DNA of 64,000 nt, taken from NCBI RefSeq assembly GCF_000270245.1, contig NC_015635.1, forward strand, positions 3,534,001-3,598,000, given 5' to 3'. Position 1 is the stretch's first letter; every line of letters begins with the position of its first letter. The notes beneath the pieces were generated by a model. That model did not search any database. It had not been told where the DNA came from and saw only the letters and a program-made list of their open reading frames with translations. Of this stretch, positions 9,013 to 16,584 are shown piece by piece. The translations under genes were made by a program, and so were the position numbers. Source of the stretch: Microlunatus phosphovorus NM-1 (GTDB lineage Bacteria; Actinomycetota; Actinomycetes; Propionibacteriales; Propionibacteriaceae).

Positions 9013-10177
9013 CTTCGACGTCATCGTCATCGGTGCCCGCTGCGCGGGTTCGCCGACCGCGATGCTGCTGGCCAGACAGGGTTGCCGGGTGCTGCTCGTA
9101 GACCGGGCCAGTTTTCCGAGCGATACGTTGTCGACCCATCTGCTGCACCCGCCCGGGGTGAGCGCCCTGCGTCGCTGGGGACTGCTCGACGAGGTGATCG
9201 CCACCGGCTGCCCGGCCATCGACACCTACCGGTTCGACTTCGGAGACTTCACGCTGTCCGGATCGCCGGGCACAACCGGCAGCCCGGTCGCCTTCGCTCC
9301 ACGCCGCACCGTGCTCGACCAGATCCTCCTCAGTGCTGCTGGTCAGGCCGGGGTCGACGTACGGCTGGGCTTCAACGTGACCGAGATCGCGGTCGAGGAC
9401 GGGCGCGTGGTCGGGGTCCGCAGCCAGCGCGACGGACGCCTGGTCACCGAACGAGCAGCAATCGTCGTCGGTGCCGACGGGCTGCGGTCGACGTTGGCGT
9501 CGGTGGTCCGGCCGCACGCCTACCAGGAGAAGCCTCGGCTGCTGGCCGGCTACTACAGCTACTGGCACGGGTTGGGGATGAGCGGGCGGTTCGAGACATA
9601 CGTCCGGCCCGAGCGTGCGTTCGCCGCTTGGCCGACCAACGACGAGCTGACCGTGGTCATCGGCGGCTGGCCGTTCGCCGAGTTCGAGACCAACCGTACC
9701 GACGCCGAACGCCACTACCTGGCGATGTTCGACCTGGCGCCCGACTTCGCCGAACGCCTGCGATCTGCCCGTCGGGTGAGTCGGGTAGTCGGCACCGCCG
9801 TACCCAACTACTTCCGCACACCGTACGGCCCAGGCTGGGCGCTGGTCGGGGACGCCGGCTACAACAAGGACTTCATCACGGCCCAGGGTATGCAGGACGC
9901 CTTCCGCGACGCCGAACTGTGCGCCACGGCTATCGTCGACGGGCTCGGCGGCCGACAGTCCATGCCAGCTGCCATGGCCGGCTATCACACCGCACGAGAT
10001 CTGGCGGTGGCCGGCATCTATGAGCTCACGACCGAGCTCGCGACCTTGGAGCCCCCATCGCCGCAGATGCAGAAGTTGCTGCTTTCCTTGCATGAGAGCA
10101 GGGCCGGCATGGATCTGTTCGCCCGGGTGAATGCTGGAGCCACCCCGCCACACGAGCTCTTCAGCCTTGCTGGATAG
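8990..10177 (+). CDS. FAD-dependent oxidoreductase (geranylgeranyl reductase / aromatic hydroxylase superfamily)
   Basis: 395 residues from GTG 8990, or 392 from ATG 8999. The FAD dinucleotide site is VIVIGARCAGSPTAMLLARQG, the GARCAGS variant common in this branch. IVVGADGLRST follows in the middle, and the second FAD motif is WALVGDAGYNKDF, with TAQGMQDAFRDAE after it. The start lies inside the 3' end of the hydrolase-like gene, so the two are coupled and probably work on the same substrate. No membrane segment is seen. It could be a hydroxylase, reductase or halogenase-like enzyme; the characteristic halogenase motif is not present. Confidence 0.83.
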   Translation: MTVMTDTDFDVIVIGARCAGSPTAMLLARQGCRVLLVDRASFPSDTLSTHLLHPPGVSALRRWGLLDEVIATGCPAIDTYRFDFGDFTLSGSPGTTGSPVAFAPRRTVLDQILLSAAGQAGVDVRLGFNVTEIAVEDGRVVGVRSQRDGRLVTERAAIVVGADGLRSTLASVVRPHAYQEKPRLLAGYYSYWHGLGMSGRFETYVRPERAFAAWPTNDELTVVIGGWPFAEFETNRTDAERHYLAMFDLAPDFAERLRSARRVSRVVGTAVPNYFRTPYGPGWALVGDAGYNKDFITAQGMQDAFRDAELCATAIVDGLGGRQSMPAAMAGYHTARDLAVAGIYELTTELATLEPPSPQMQKLLLSLHESRAGMDLFARVNAGATPPHELFSLAG

Positions 10178-10410
10178 TGAGCGGGTCCTCGTCTGCGGCG
10201 GCATTGCCGGCTTTGCCGCCGCCATCGCGCTGCACCGCCGCAGGATCGCCGTCACCGTCTACGAGCGGCGGCTCGAGCGTGCCGACGACCGATCAGATGT
10301 CACGGACCGCCCGACTGCCGCCGTGGCTGCTGAACCTCGTCGCACCGGTGGTGGGCCCGCGCCGCTACCGACAGACCTATCTCCCGCTGCGAAACGCAGC
10401 CTTGAGCTAG
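10164..10410 (+). pseudogene. Remnant of a second FAD-dependent monooxygenase
   Basis: Two pieces of one protein lie in different frames. Bases from about 10164 to 10290 encode VLVCGGIAGFAAAIALHRRR and VTVYERR, an N-terminal FAD-binding Rossmann motif. Bases from about 10288 to 10407, one frame over, encode SRTARLPPWLLNLVAP and YRQTYLPL, which resembles the extreme C-terminus of the same enzyme class. Around 300 central codons are missing, so this is an internal deletion with a frame change. The tail overlaps the end of prfB on the other strand. Confidence 0.6.
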
Positions 10411-11513
10411 ACCTTCTCGGTCATCCGCCAGCGGATGCCGGACTCGATGAAGCCGTCCAGCTCGCCGTCGAAGACTGCGTCGGGCGAGGAGACCTCGAAG
10501 TCGGTCCGCAGATCCTTGACCATCTGATACGGGTGCAGCACGTAGGAGCGCATCTGCGAACCCCAGCTGTTGCCACCGTCGCCCTTCAGGGCGTTCATCT
10601 CGGCCTCGCGGTCGCGGCGCGCCTTCTCCAACAGCCTGGCCTGCAGGACCCGCAGGGCGGCCGCCTTGTTCTGCAGCTGTGACTTCTCGTTCTGGCAGGA
10701 CACCACGATGCCGGTCGGCAGATGGGTGATCCGGACCGCCGAGTCGGTGGTGTTCACGCTCTGCCCGCCCGGGCCCGAGGAGCGGAACACGTCGATCCGG
10801 ATGTCGGCCTCGGGAATGTCGATGTGGTCGGCTTCCTCGGTCACCGGCAGCACTTCGACCCCGGCGAAGGAAGTCTGCCGCCGACCCTGGTTGTCGAACG
10901 GGGAGATCCGCACCAGCCGGTGGGTGCCCTGCTCGACCGAGAGCGTGCCGTACGCGTACGGCGCCTTCACCTGGAAGGTCGCGGACTTGATGCCCGCCTC
11001 CTCCGCGTACGAGGTGTCGTAGACCTCGGCCGGGTAACCGTGCCGCTCCGCCCAACGCAGATACATCCGCAACAGCATGGCCGCGAAGTCGGCGGCGTCG
11101 ACGCCACCCGCCTCGGAGCGGATGGTGACCAGCGCCTCGCGCGGATCGTACTCGCCGGAGAGCAGCGTCCGTACCTCCAGCGACTCGACCGCGTGCTGCA
11201 GCGACGACAGCTCGGCCTCCGCCTCGGCCAGCGAGGCGGCGTCGGATTCCTCGGTGGCCAGCTCGATCAGCACGCTGAGGTCATCCAGCCGGGACCGCAG
11301 GTCGGCCACCCGATCGATCTCGGACTGCAGGGCCGAGAGCCGGGAGGTGATCCGCTGGGCGTTGTCGACGTCGTCCCACAGGTCCGGGGCGGCGACCTGC
11401 TCCGACAGTTCGGCGATCTCCACCTTCTTGGCCGCGGGGTCGACGACGGCCTCGATCGAGGTCAGTGCCTTGTCGAGGGCGGAGAGTTCTGCAGGGTAAT
11501 CCGGTCCAGCCAC
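10407..11513 (-). CDS. prfB: Peptide chain release factor 2
   Basis: Reads UGA/UAA stop codons in the ribosomal A site and triggers peptide release. From GTG 11513 the product has about 368 residues ([17 protein letters not shown]). The codon-recognition tripeptide SPF is in [15 protein letters not shown] and the catalytic GGQ is in [17 protein letters not shown]. The gene is one open frame with no internal UGA, so the programmed +1 frameshift known from many bacterial prfB genes is absent here. A large hairpin lies just upstream. The 3' end abuts a flavoenzyme pseudogene. Confidence 0.95.
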   Translation of the reverse strand: MAGPDYPAELSALDKALTSIEAVVDPAAKKVEIAELSEQVAAPDLWDDVDNAQRITSRLSALQSEIDRVADLRSRLDDLSVLIELATEESDAASLAEAEAELSSLQHAVESLEVRTLLSGEYDPREALVTIRSEAGGVDAADFAAMLLRMYLRWAERHGYPAEVYDTSYAEEAGIKSATFQVKAPYAYGTLSVEQGTHRLVRISPFDNQGRRQTSFAGVEVLPVTEEADHIDIPEADIRIDVFRSSGPGGQSVNTTDSAVRITHLPTGIVVSCQNEKSQLQNKAAALRVLQARLLEKARRDREAEMNALKGDGGNSWGSQMRSYVLHPYQMVKDLRTDFEVSSPDAVFDGELDGFIESGIRWRMTEKV

Positions 11514-11548
11514 AATCGACCACTCTACTTGGCGCGGGCTGCTGGGCC

Positions 11549-11616
11549 GATCTGCTCGGGTTTGTCGGATCTGCTCGGGCTGCAGATCGAGCAGATCCGA
11601 CAAGATCGAGCAGATC
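11549..11616 (-). terminator. Long 29-bp inverted repeat between ABC gene and prfB
   Basis: Bases 11549-11577 and 11588-11616 are reverse complements at 26 of 29 positions, with a 10-base loop. Each arm itself contains two copies of a GATCTGCTCG-type decamer. The element lies 20 bases beyond the stop of the ABC ATPase gene and about 35 bases before the prfB start on the same strand. It could act as a terminator, an attenuator of prfB, or a protein-binding site. There is no U-tract. Confidence 0.55.
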
Positions 11617-11635
11617 CGAGCGGCTTTGTTGCAGA

Positions 11636-12343
11636 TCAGGCGTAGACCAGCCGGCCCTCGACCAACGCGGCGCGCCGGCCTGCCAGTGCCGCGATCTCAT
11701 CGGCGTCGTGGCTGACCAGCAGGACCGGGATCGGATAGGCGCCGATGTCGGCGAAGGCGGCCTGCAAAAGCCGGACCCGGGTGCCTACCTCGACGGCTGA
11801 GAGTGGCTCGTCCAGCAGCACCGCGGCCTCGGGCCCGCCGAGGCCGAACCCGACGATGGCCCTCGCCATCGACACCCGCTGGCGCTCCCCTGCCGACAGT
11901 TCTTGAGGACGGCTGTCCGCGAGGGGCGTCGCCAACTCGAACAGATCCATCATCATCGCCACTCGACGGGCGCCGACATGCCGCCGACGCTTGTCCTTGG
12001 GCAGGCCGTACGCGATATTGGCCGCCACGTTGTGGTTCCGGTCCAGGACCGCGTCCTGCTGAACCACCATCAGATTGCGGTGGTCGGTCTCGACCAGTAC
12101 GTCGTCGTCGGTGAGGGTGACATCGCTGAGCTGAACCGAGCCGGCATCCGGGTCGATCGTCCCGGCGAGGATCCCCACCAGCGTGGTCTTGCCGGAGGCC
12201 GACGGTCCCGAGACGCCGAGCACCTGACCAGGGCCGACCGTCAAGTTGACCTCGCGGAGGACCGGGCGATCCTCGTACGCCTTCGATATCCCACTGGCCT
12301 CGAGCGCACCACCAGGCCGCGGCAGTCGGCGTCGCCCAATCAG
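11636..12343 (-). CDS. ABC transporter ATP-binding protein, apparent CTG start
   Basis: Nucleotide-binding subunit of an ABC importer or exporter. Motifs: Walker [13 protein letters not shown]-loop VVQQDAV, signature [14 protein letters not shown], Walker [12 protein letters not shown] and H-loop LVSHD. The normal N-terminal strand ([16 protein letters not shown]) is encoded upstream of the only conventional start, TTG 12244. That frame stays open up to a CTG at 12343 which overlaps the stop of the preceding gene as CTGA. I therefore place the start at CTG 12343 (235 residues). No permease gene is adjacent except possibly the small membrane protein upstream. Confidence 0.75.
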   Translation of the reverse strand: MIGRRRLPRPGGALEASGISKAYEDRPVLREVNLTVGPGQVLGVSGPSASGKTTLVGILAGTIDPDAGSVQLSDVTLTDDDVLVETDHRNLMVVQQDAVLDRNHNVAANIAYGLPKDKRRRHVGARRVAMMMDLFELATPLADSRPQELSAGERQRVSMARAIVGFGLGGPEAAVLLDEPLSAVEVGTRVRLLQAAFADIGAYPIPVLLVSHDADEIAALAGRRAALVEGRLVYA

Positions 12344-12729
12344 GAGACGTGCTCCGGGGTATCGGCCAGTTCTTCGATGCGGACGAAGACGTCTTCTCCC
12401 CGCGCCCGGCGCTGCGGCCAGTCATGCACCCAGATGATGGCGAACGCCACCAGCGAGGCCGCCAACGCGATCACCGGGCCAAGGGTGAAGAGCCAGACAC
12501 CGATGAAGCCGAGGACGTCGATGCCAAGAACGGCCAAGGCCGCAGGACGACTCAGCGTGCCGTGACGTGCCCGCCAGGCCGCGTACACGATCCACGGGAC
12601 CATCGCAAGCAACAAGAACACCCAGGAGAAGGCCGAAGTGAGCCCGGCGCCCTCGATCAGCCGGATCATGCCGGCCATGCTCACCAGGCCCGTCAACGCG
12701 CCCAGACCGGTCAGAAGGTTCTTGTCCAT
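12340..12729 (-). CDS. Small four-helix membrane protein
   Basis: 129 residues from MDKNLLTGLGALTGLV. Four hydrophobic segments are visible (about 5-25, 30-50, 62-84, 86-106), then a charged cytoplasmic tail ending in [10 protein letters not shown]. An AGGG sits before the ATG at 12729. It overlaps the start of the ABC ATPase gene by four bases, so the two are probably co-translated and may interact. No family is recognised; it is short for a full ABC permease. Confidence 0.7.
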   Translation of the reverse strand: MDKNLLTGLGALTGLVSMAGMIRLIEGAGLTSAFSWVFLLLAMVPWIVYAAWRARHGTLSRPAALAVLGIDVLGFIGVWLFTLGPVIALAASLVAFAIIWVHDWPQRRARGEDVFVRIEELADTPEHVS

Positions 12730-12945
12730 CACCCTGCATCCCTTCCCCCGCGGGGCAATCGGCCACCGTCGAAGATCGTGATCCAAACGTAGCCGAGAAA
12801 ACCCCGTCGACCGGGGAGCAGTGCCGCGTCGTCGCGGAATCTGTGCCGCCTCTCAGGCTCTCGGGTCACCTGTGATTGATTCGCGCCCCGACCACGTGCG
12901 ACACGCCAATCGGAGGCGCATATCGGCTGGGTCGGGGCTCATATA

Positions 12946-13506
12946 TCACACGGATTCGTCTCGATTCCACCGATTCGCCGACAGACGGTACTGGCGAAAG
13001 TGGACCTCGCCGTACACGACGTCCCCGTCCGGCTCGAAGCCGAAGCGGGCGACGACTTGAGCCGGGTTGCGACTGTAGGGCAACGCGATCAGCACGTCAG
13101 TCAGACCGAGCTCGTCGAAGCCAACAGCCAGCGCGCGTCGCGCCACGGTCTCCCCGTACCCCCAGAACTCGGGCGCGAGGACCAGCGCGAAGTCGGCGCC
13201 ATTCTCCTCGGCCTGGAAGCCGCCCCAGCCCGCGAAGCTCCCGTCGATCAGGATCGCCCAGGGTCCGTAACCGTGGCTGTCCCACTGCGCGTCCTTGGCC
13301 GCTACCCAGGCTGCCGCGCTCTTGGTGGTGAACGGCTCCCCGGTCAGCGGCATGTGACGAGCGTTGCGTGGCTCGTTGAGCAGCTCGACCACAGCATCGG
13401 TACTGACCTCCGGGAGGCGTACGAACGTGATCCCGGGTTCCGTCACAGAAGGTATGGTAAGGGCTGGGACGGCGCACGGGCGGCCGAAGTTGGCCTGCTG
13501 AGCCAC
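12946..13506 (-). CDS. GNAT family N-acetyltransferase (RimJ/RimL-like)
   Basis: 186 residues with the acetyl-CoA N-acyltransferase fold: GITFVRLPEVSTDAVVELLN at the start, a WAILIDGSFAGWGGFQ strand pair, LAPEFWGYGETVARRALAVG as the pyrophosphate-binding region, and a C-terminal SRNPAQVVARFGFEPDG strand-helix typical of RimJ/RimL members. Substrates in this group range from ribosomal proteins to small amines, and nothing here decides. It stands alone, transcribed away from tRNA-Val. Confidence 0.82.
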   Translation of the reverse strand: MAQQANFGRPCAVPALTIPSVTEPGITFVRLPEVSTDAVVELLNEPRNARHMPLTGEPFTTKSAAAWVAAKDAQWDSHGYGPWAILIDGSFAGWGGFQAEENGADFALVLAPEFWGYGETVARRALAVGFDELGLTDVLIALPYSRNPAQVVARFGFEPDGDVVYGEVHFRQYRLSANRWNRDESV

Positions 13507-13552
13507 AGACCACTACATTGGTCCGCTGTTCTCGGTATCGGCCGAGGGCCTC

Positions 13553-13626
13553 GGGAGCATAGCTCAGCTGGTTAGAGCACCTGCCTTACAAGCAGGTGGT
13601 CGGGGGTTCGAGTCCCTCTGCTCCCA
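13553..13626 (+). tRNA. tRNA-Val (TAC anticodon)
   Basis: A full cloverleaf can be drawn: acceptor GGGAGCA with TGCTCCC, D-arm AGCTCAGCTGGTTAGAGC, anticodon stem CCTGC/GCAGG with loop CTTACAA (anticodon TAC), and T-arm GGGGGTTCGAGTCCC. CCA is not encoded. Its 3' half is the left end of a 45-bp repeat that recurs at 20808, so this gene is the integration site of a genomic island and is kept intact by it. Confidence 0.96.
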
Positions 13627-13628
13627 CC
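13584..13628 (+). other. attL: left 45-bp attachment repeat
   Basis: It covers the anticodon loop through the 3' end of tRNA-Val plus two bases. The identical block occurs once more at 20808-20852. Tyrosine recombinases commonly target this part of tRNA genes. Confidence 0.88.
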
Positions 13629-13862
13629 CTTGTCAGACGGCAGATCGGCCCTCGTGCATGGTGCGCGAGAGCCGACGTGCAGCAGCAGAGTGCAGCAGCG
13701 ATTGCCTATTCGGGGTGCTCGAAGTCGAGCCAGGAGCCCAATCGGGCGAGCGAAGCGCGTTGAGCGAGGCGGTCCGCAGCACTCTGAGTGCCTGGTGACT
13801 GGTCCAGTCGCTCGGGCACTGCTTGCAGCACCGACCGAGCGCGCAGCATCGCGGGGCCGCGC

Positions 13863-15560
13863 GGCTGAGCCCTGATCCACCGAGCCTTATCGGATCGTGG
13901 ATTCTGGCTGATTTTGTCGGCTGATTCTTGGTCTGTCCGGGAATGGGCGTGACGGTGTCGCCGGTCTGCTCGGCATTTCCACTGTCGGTGTCCTTGGTCG
14001 GGCCCGGAACGGGCGGATGGTCAGGCGACCCGGGCGAGGGGTGGTCCGGTCGCCCCGTTGAACATGGTGTGCCAGGCGTCGGCCCAGGCCCAGTCGCGGG
14101 GTAGGTGCAGGATCATCGTGCGGGCGGTGGTGGCGATCCGGGCGGGCAGATTGATCAGCCGGGCACGAAGAGTGGCCCAGCGGGCTCGGGCATGCTTCTT
14201 GCCGGCGAGGACACCGATCGTCCGGGCCAGGTTGAACGCGATCACCGCATGCGCAAGCCAGGCCGCGTTCGCGCCGTACTTCCCGCTGGGTAGGTGCGCC
14301 AGGGGCCCGTCTTTGAGCTCGGCGATGACCTGCTCGATGATCGCGTGGTCACGATGCCGCTCGTCGGCCGCGATGGTGGTCAGGGTGGAGTTGGTGATGA
14401 ACGCGTGGTGGCGGTGCGCGGCGAACAGCTCACCCTGCACGGTGCCGTCCGAGCCGGTCGGCTGGAGTCGCTTCACTCGGCGCACGACCAGTCGGCAGGG
14501 CACCTGCTGGGCCTTCTTCTTGCTGGAGAACGCGACGAAGTCGATCTCGGCGACCTCGGCATCTGAGACCCAGTAGCCGCCGCCGGGGGCGGTGTCATCG
14601 GTTTCCCAGACCGCTTTCGGATACTTGATCGGAATCCATGCGCTCTCAGGGATCCGGGTGATCGCGGCCTGCACGGCCGTGTTCTTCCGGGCCGTGACCG
14701 AGAACCACATCCGCGCTGTGATCATCGCGGCGACCAGATCGTGACGGTAGAACGCGGCATCGGCGCGGCCCATCAGCCGACCACTCACCCCGGCCTGCCG
14801 GGCCGTCGCCGCGGCGCGGGTCAGCATCCGCGCCGACCCCTTCCCTGACGCGGTGTTGCCCTTCCGCAGTGACGACGCGACGATCACCGGTGCCGTCAAC
14901 GGGGTCGAGCAGACTGCGAGCATCGCGTTCAACCCGAACACCTTGGAGTAGCCGTAGGCGGCGGCCTGCTTGGCGTAGCCGTGGACCTCACGGATCGTGT
15001 CGTCCACGTCGAGGAACGCGATCCCGTCCCGGTCGCTTCCACCGCGGATCAGGTCCGGCACCCGGGCCGTGAGCCCGGCCAGCAACCGGGAGTTGACCGC
15101 ATCGAGCTGCTAGACGTGTCCGTGGGTGAACGAACGCAGATAGGTGCCGTACGTGGACGGGGCCCGGGTCCCGCCGAGCAACCTTGGCATCCCACCATGG
15201 CGCACCACGTTCAAGTCGTCGATGCTGTCCGCCCCGGTCAACATCCCCGCGATCACCCCAGCCGACTTCACCACCGGGTTCGGGCAGTCCACACTCACAT
15301 GCTCACCGAGCAGCTCATGCAGACCCGCTGACTCACCCAACAGCAGCGCCGGCACCAAACCGGCGCAACCCACCAGATTCGGATCATCGAAAACCGGCCG
15401 AACGGTATGGCATGCTTTCACCTACGAGATGTCCCCTCTGACTTGCTCGAATGACGGCGTCGTAACCACCATTCTCCCTGGTCAGGGGGACATTCTCGGC
15501 CACAGGACACGCCCCCAAAGCCACCAAATTTCATGATCATCGGTGGATCAGGGCTGAGCC
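13863..15560 (-). mobile_element. IS1380-family insertion sequence, inactive
   Basis: The ends carry a near-perfect inverted repeat: 13868-13883 (AGCCCTGATCCACCGA) is the exact reverse complement of 15540-15555, extending to about 21 bp with one mismatch. The span of about 1.7 kb is normal for IS1380. The transposase inside is broken by a stop codon. I found no clear target-site duplication, so the last few bases at each end are uncertain. The 235 bases between tRNA-Val and this element hold no gene I can support. Bases 15561-15744 to the right also look non-coding. Confidence 0.75.
14021..15421 (-). pseudogene. IS1380-family transposase with in-frame amber stop
   Basis: The DDE transposase begins at ATG 15421 (AGLVPALLLGESAGLHELL, then ADSIDDLNVVRHGGMPRLLG) and reads to RSFTHGHV, where a TAG at 15110-15112 stops it. 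The same frame continues at once with QLDAVNSRLLAGL and runs to 14021, including the FLDVDDTIREVHGYAKQ catalytic region, MGRADAAFYRHD, and the C-terminal EQVIAELKDGPLAHLPSG. Intact relatives read HVRQLDA at the break, so a single codon has changed. The two fragments are about 103 and at most 362 residues long. Confidence 0.85.
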
Positions 15561-15744
15561 GGCGGCCTGCGTCTCCTCGCTGCGCTGCGGGCCTCGCCCG
15601 CCAGCCCGGCCGCTATTCGAACCGAGAGTGACGTCTGGCGACGCCTCACATTCATCGGACCGGCAACCTCAGGGACCTCATCAGCACTGGGTAACAAGTG
15701 CTTGATAGCGTTCCCTTACCACGCACCCGCTTGAATCTCGTTCC

Positions 15745-16584
15745 ATGGAGTCGACGTTGATCGAATGCGAGCCCGCCACTGACGCAAATCCGATAGCACA
15801 GGGTGACGTATTCGAATGGAAAACCCCCAGATTCGGTCACTCGCTTGGAATCATAGTCACGGCTGACTGTGACATTGCGTGGAACAAATTTGGCGCGTTC
15901 CTTACCTATGTTCCCATACTTCCTCTTCACGACTATTTGAGAACAGACTACCTATCAGGGCAATGCAGATCGGCGGCTACGAAGTTGTTGCGTCAGATCG
16001 CGCTCCAGATCGAGGAAATCCGAGAGCGGTCTCGTCCGGAATTCTCGAGACAAATTGAGGCAGGAACGCTCGAGCGGTGGCTCCTAGACTCCGCGACTGA
16101 CGATATAATACAGGCGCTGAACGCTCCGGAATCACGAGCGATGGCGAAGCTTCGGGACACAATTGAGAATTGGCGAGAACTGCAAAGCGCGCCCTCAAAG
16201 GAGACCGCTTTCGAGCAGCAGGTCGACCTGCTCATCCGCTCCACAAGCACAACCGAAAGCGCGATCAACAAGAGAATCCATGATCACGTCCAAAGATTGC
16301 CAGGGGACCGGCTCTACCTAACAGCCGTAGGCGGAAGGGATGAGGCTGGGTTCGTCGTCATGATTCGCAACTTACGCGAGATCGCCGAGGACGAAATCGC
16401 AATTAAGGCAACTCAGCAAGCAAGGCCCTCAAAGCGGATCGCACGCCTGAGTTCTCCATATCGATATCGACTGACTCAGCAACTGGGCGACGTATTCGCG
16501 GCGATTGGTCTTCCCGAAGAATACGAGCGCCGTCGAGATGAACTGTTGCTTCAGTCTTACAAGTTGAAGGAGTCTGCGAAATGA
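15745..16584 (+). CDS. Island protein with TADCDIAW motif, partner of SF1 helicase (function unknown)
   Basis: 279 residues, soluble, no signal peptide. The N-terminus QGDVFEWKTPRFGHSLGIIV leads into TADCDIAW (about 39-46), an acidic/cysteine motif that resembles a metal site or active site but belongs to no family I can name. The middle (about 70-185) is charged helix, and the end (about 190-279) alternates strands and helices with RLYLTAVGG, IRNLREI and SPYRYRLTQQLGD. The stop overlaps the start of the helicase gene (ATGA), so the two are made together. Base composition is AT-richer than the chromosome. No clear ribosome-binding site is seen before the ATG at 15745. An effector or adaptor of a defence module is inference. 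Confidence 0.75.
   Translation: MESTLIECEPATDANPIAQGDVFEWKTPRFGHSLGIIVTADCDIAWNKFGAFLTYVPILPLHDYLRTDYLSGQCRSAATKLLRQIALQIEEIRERSRPEFSRQIEAGTLERWLLDSATDDIIQALNAPESRAMAKLRDTIENWRELQSAPSKETAFEQQVDLLIRSTSTTESAINKRIHDHVQRLPGDRLYLTAVGGRDEAGFVVMIRNLREIAEDEIAIKATQQARPSKRIARLSSPYRYRLTQQLGDVFAAIGLPEEYERRRDELLLQSYKLKESAK

Noticed and set aside
10407-11513. Programmed +1 frameshift in prfB
   Set aside because: I looked for an early in-frame UGA. The gene is a single open frame from the start through the SPF and GGQ motifs.
13572-13880. Minus-strand frame ending GTRTPDHLLVRQVL
   Set aside because: This peptide is the well-known false translation of the strand opposite a tRNA; it reads through tRNA-Val.
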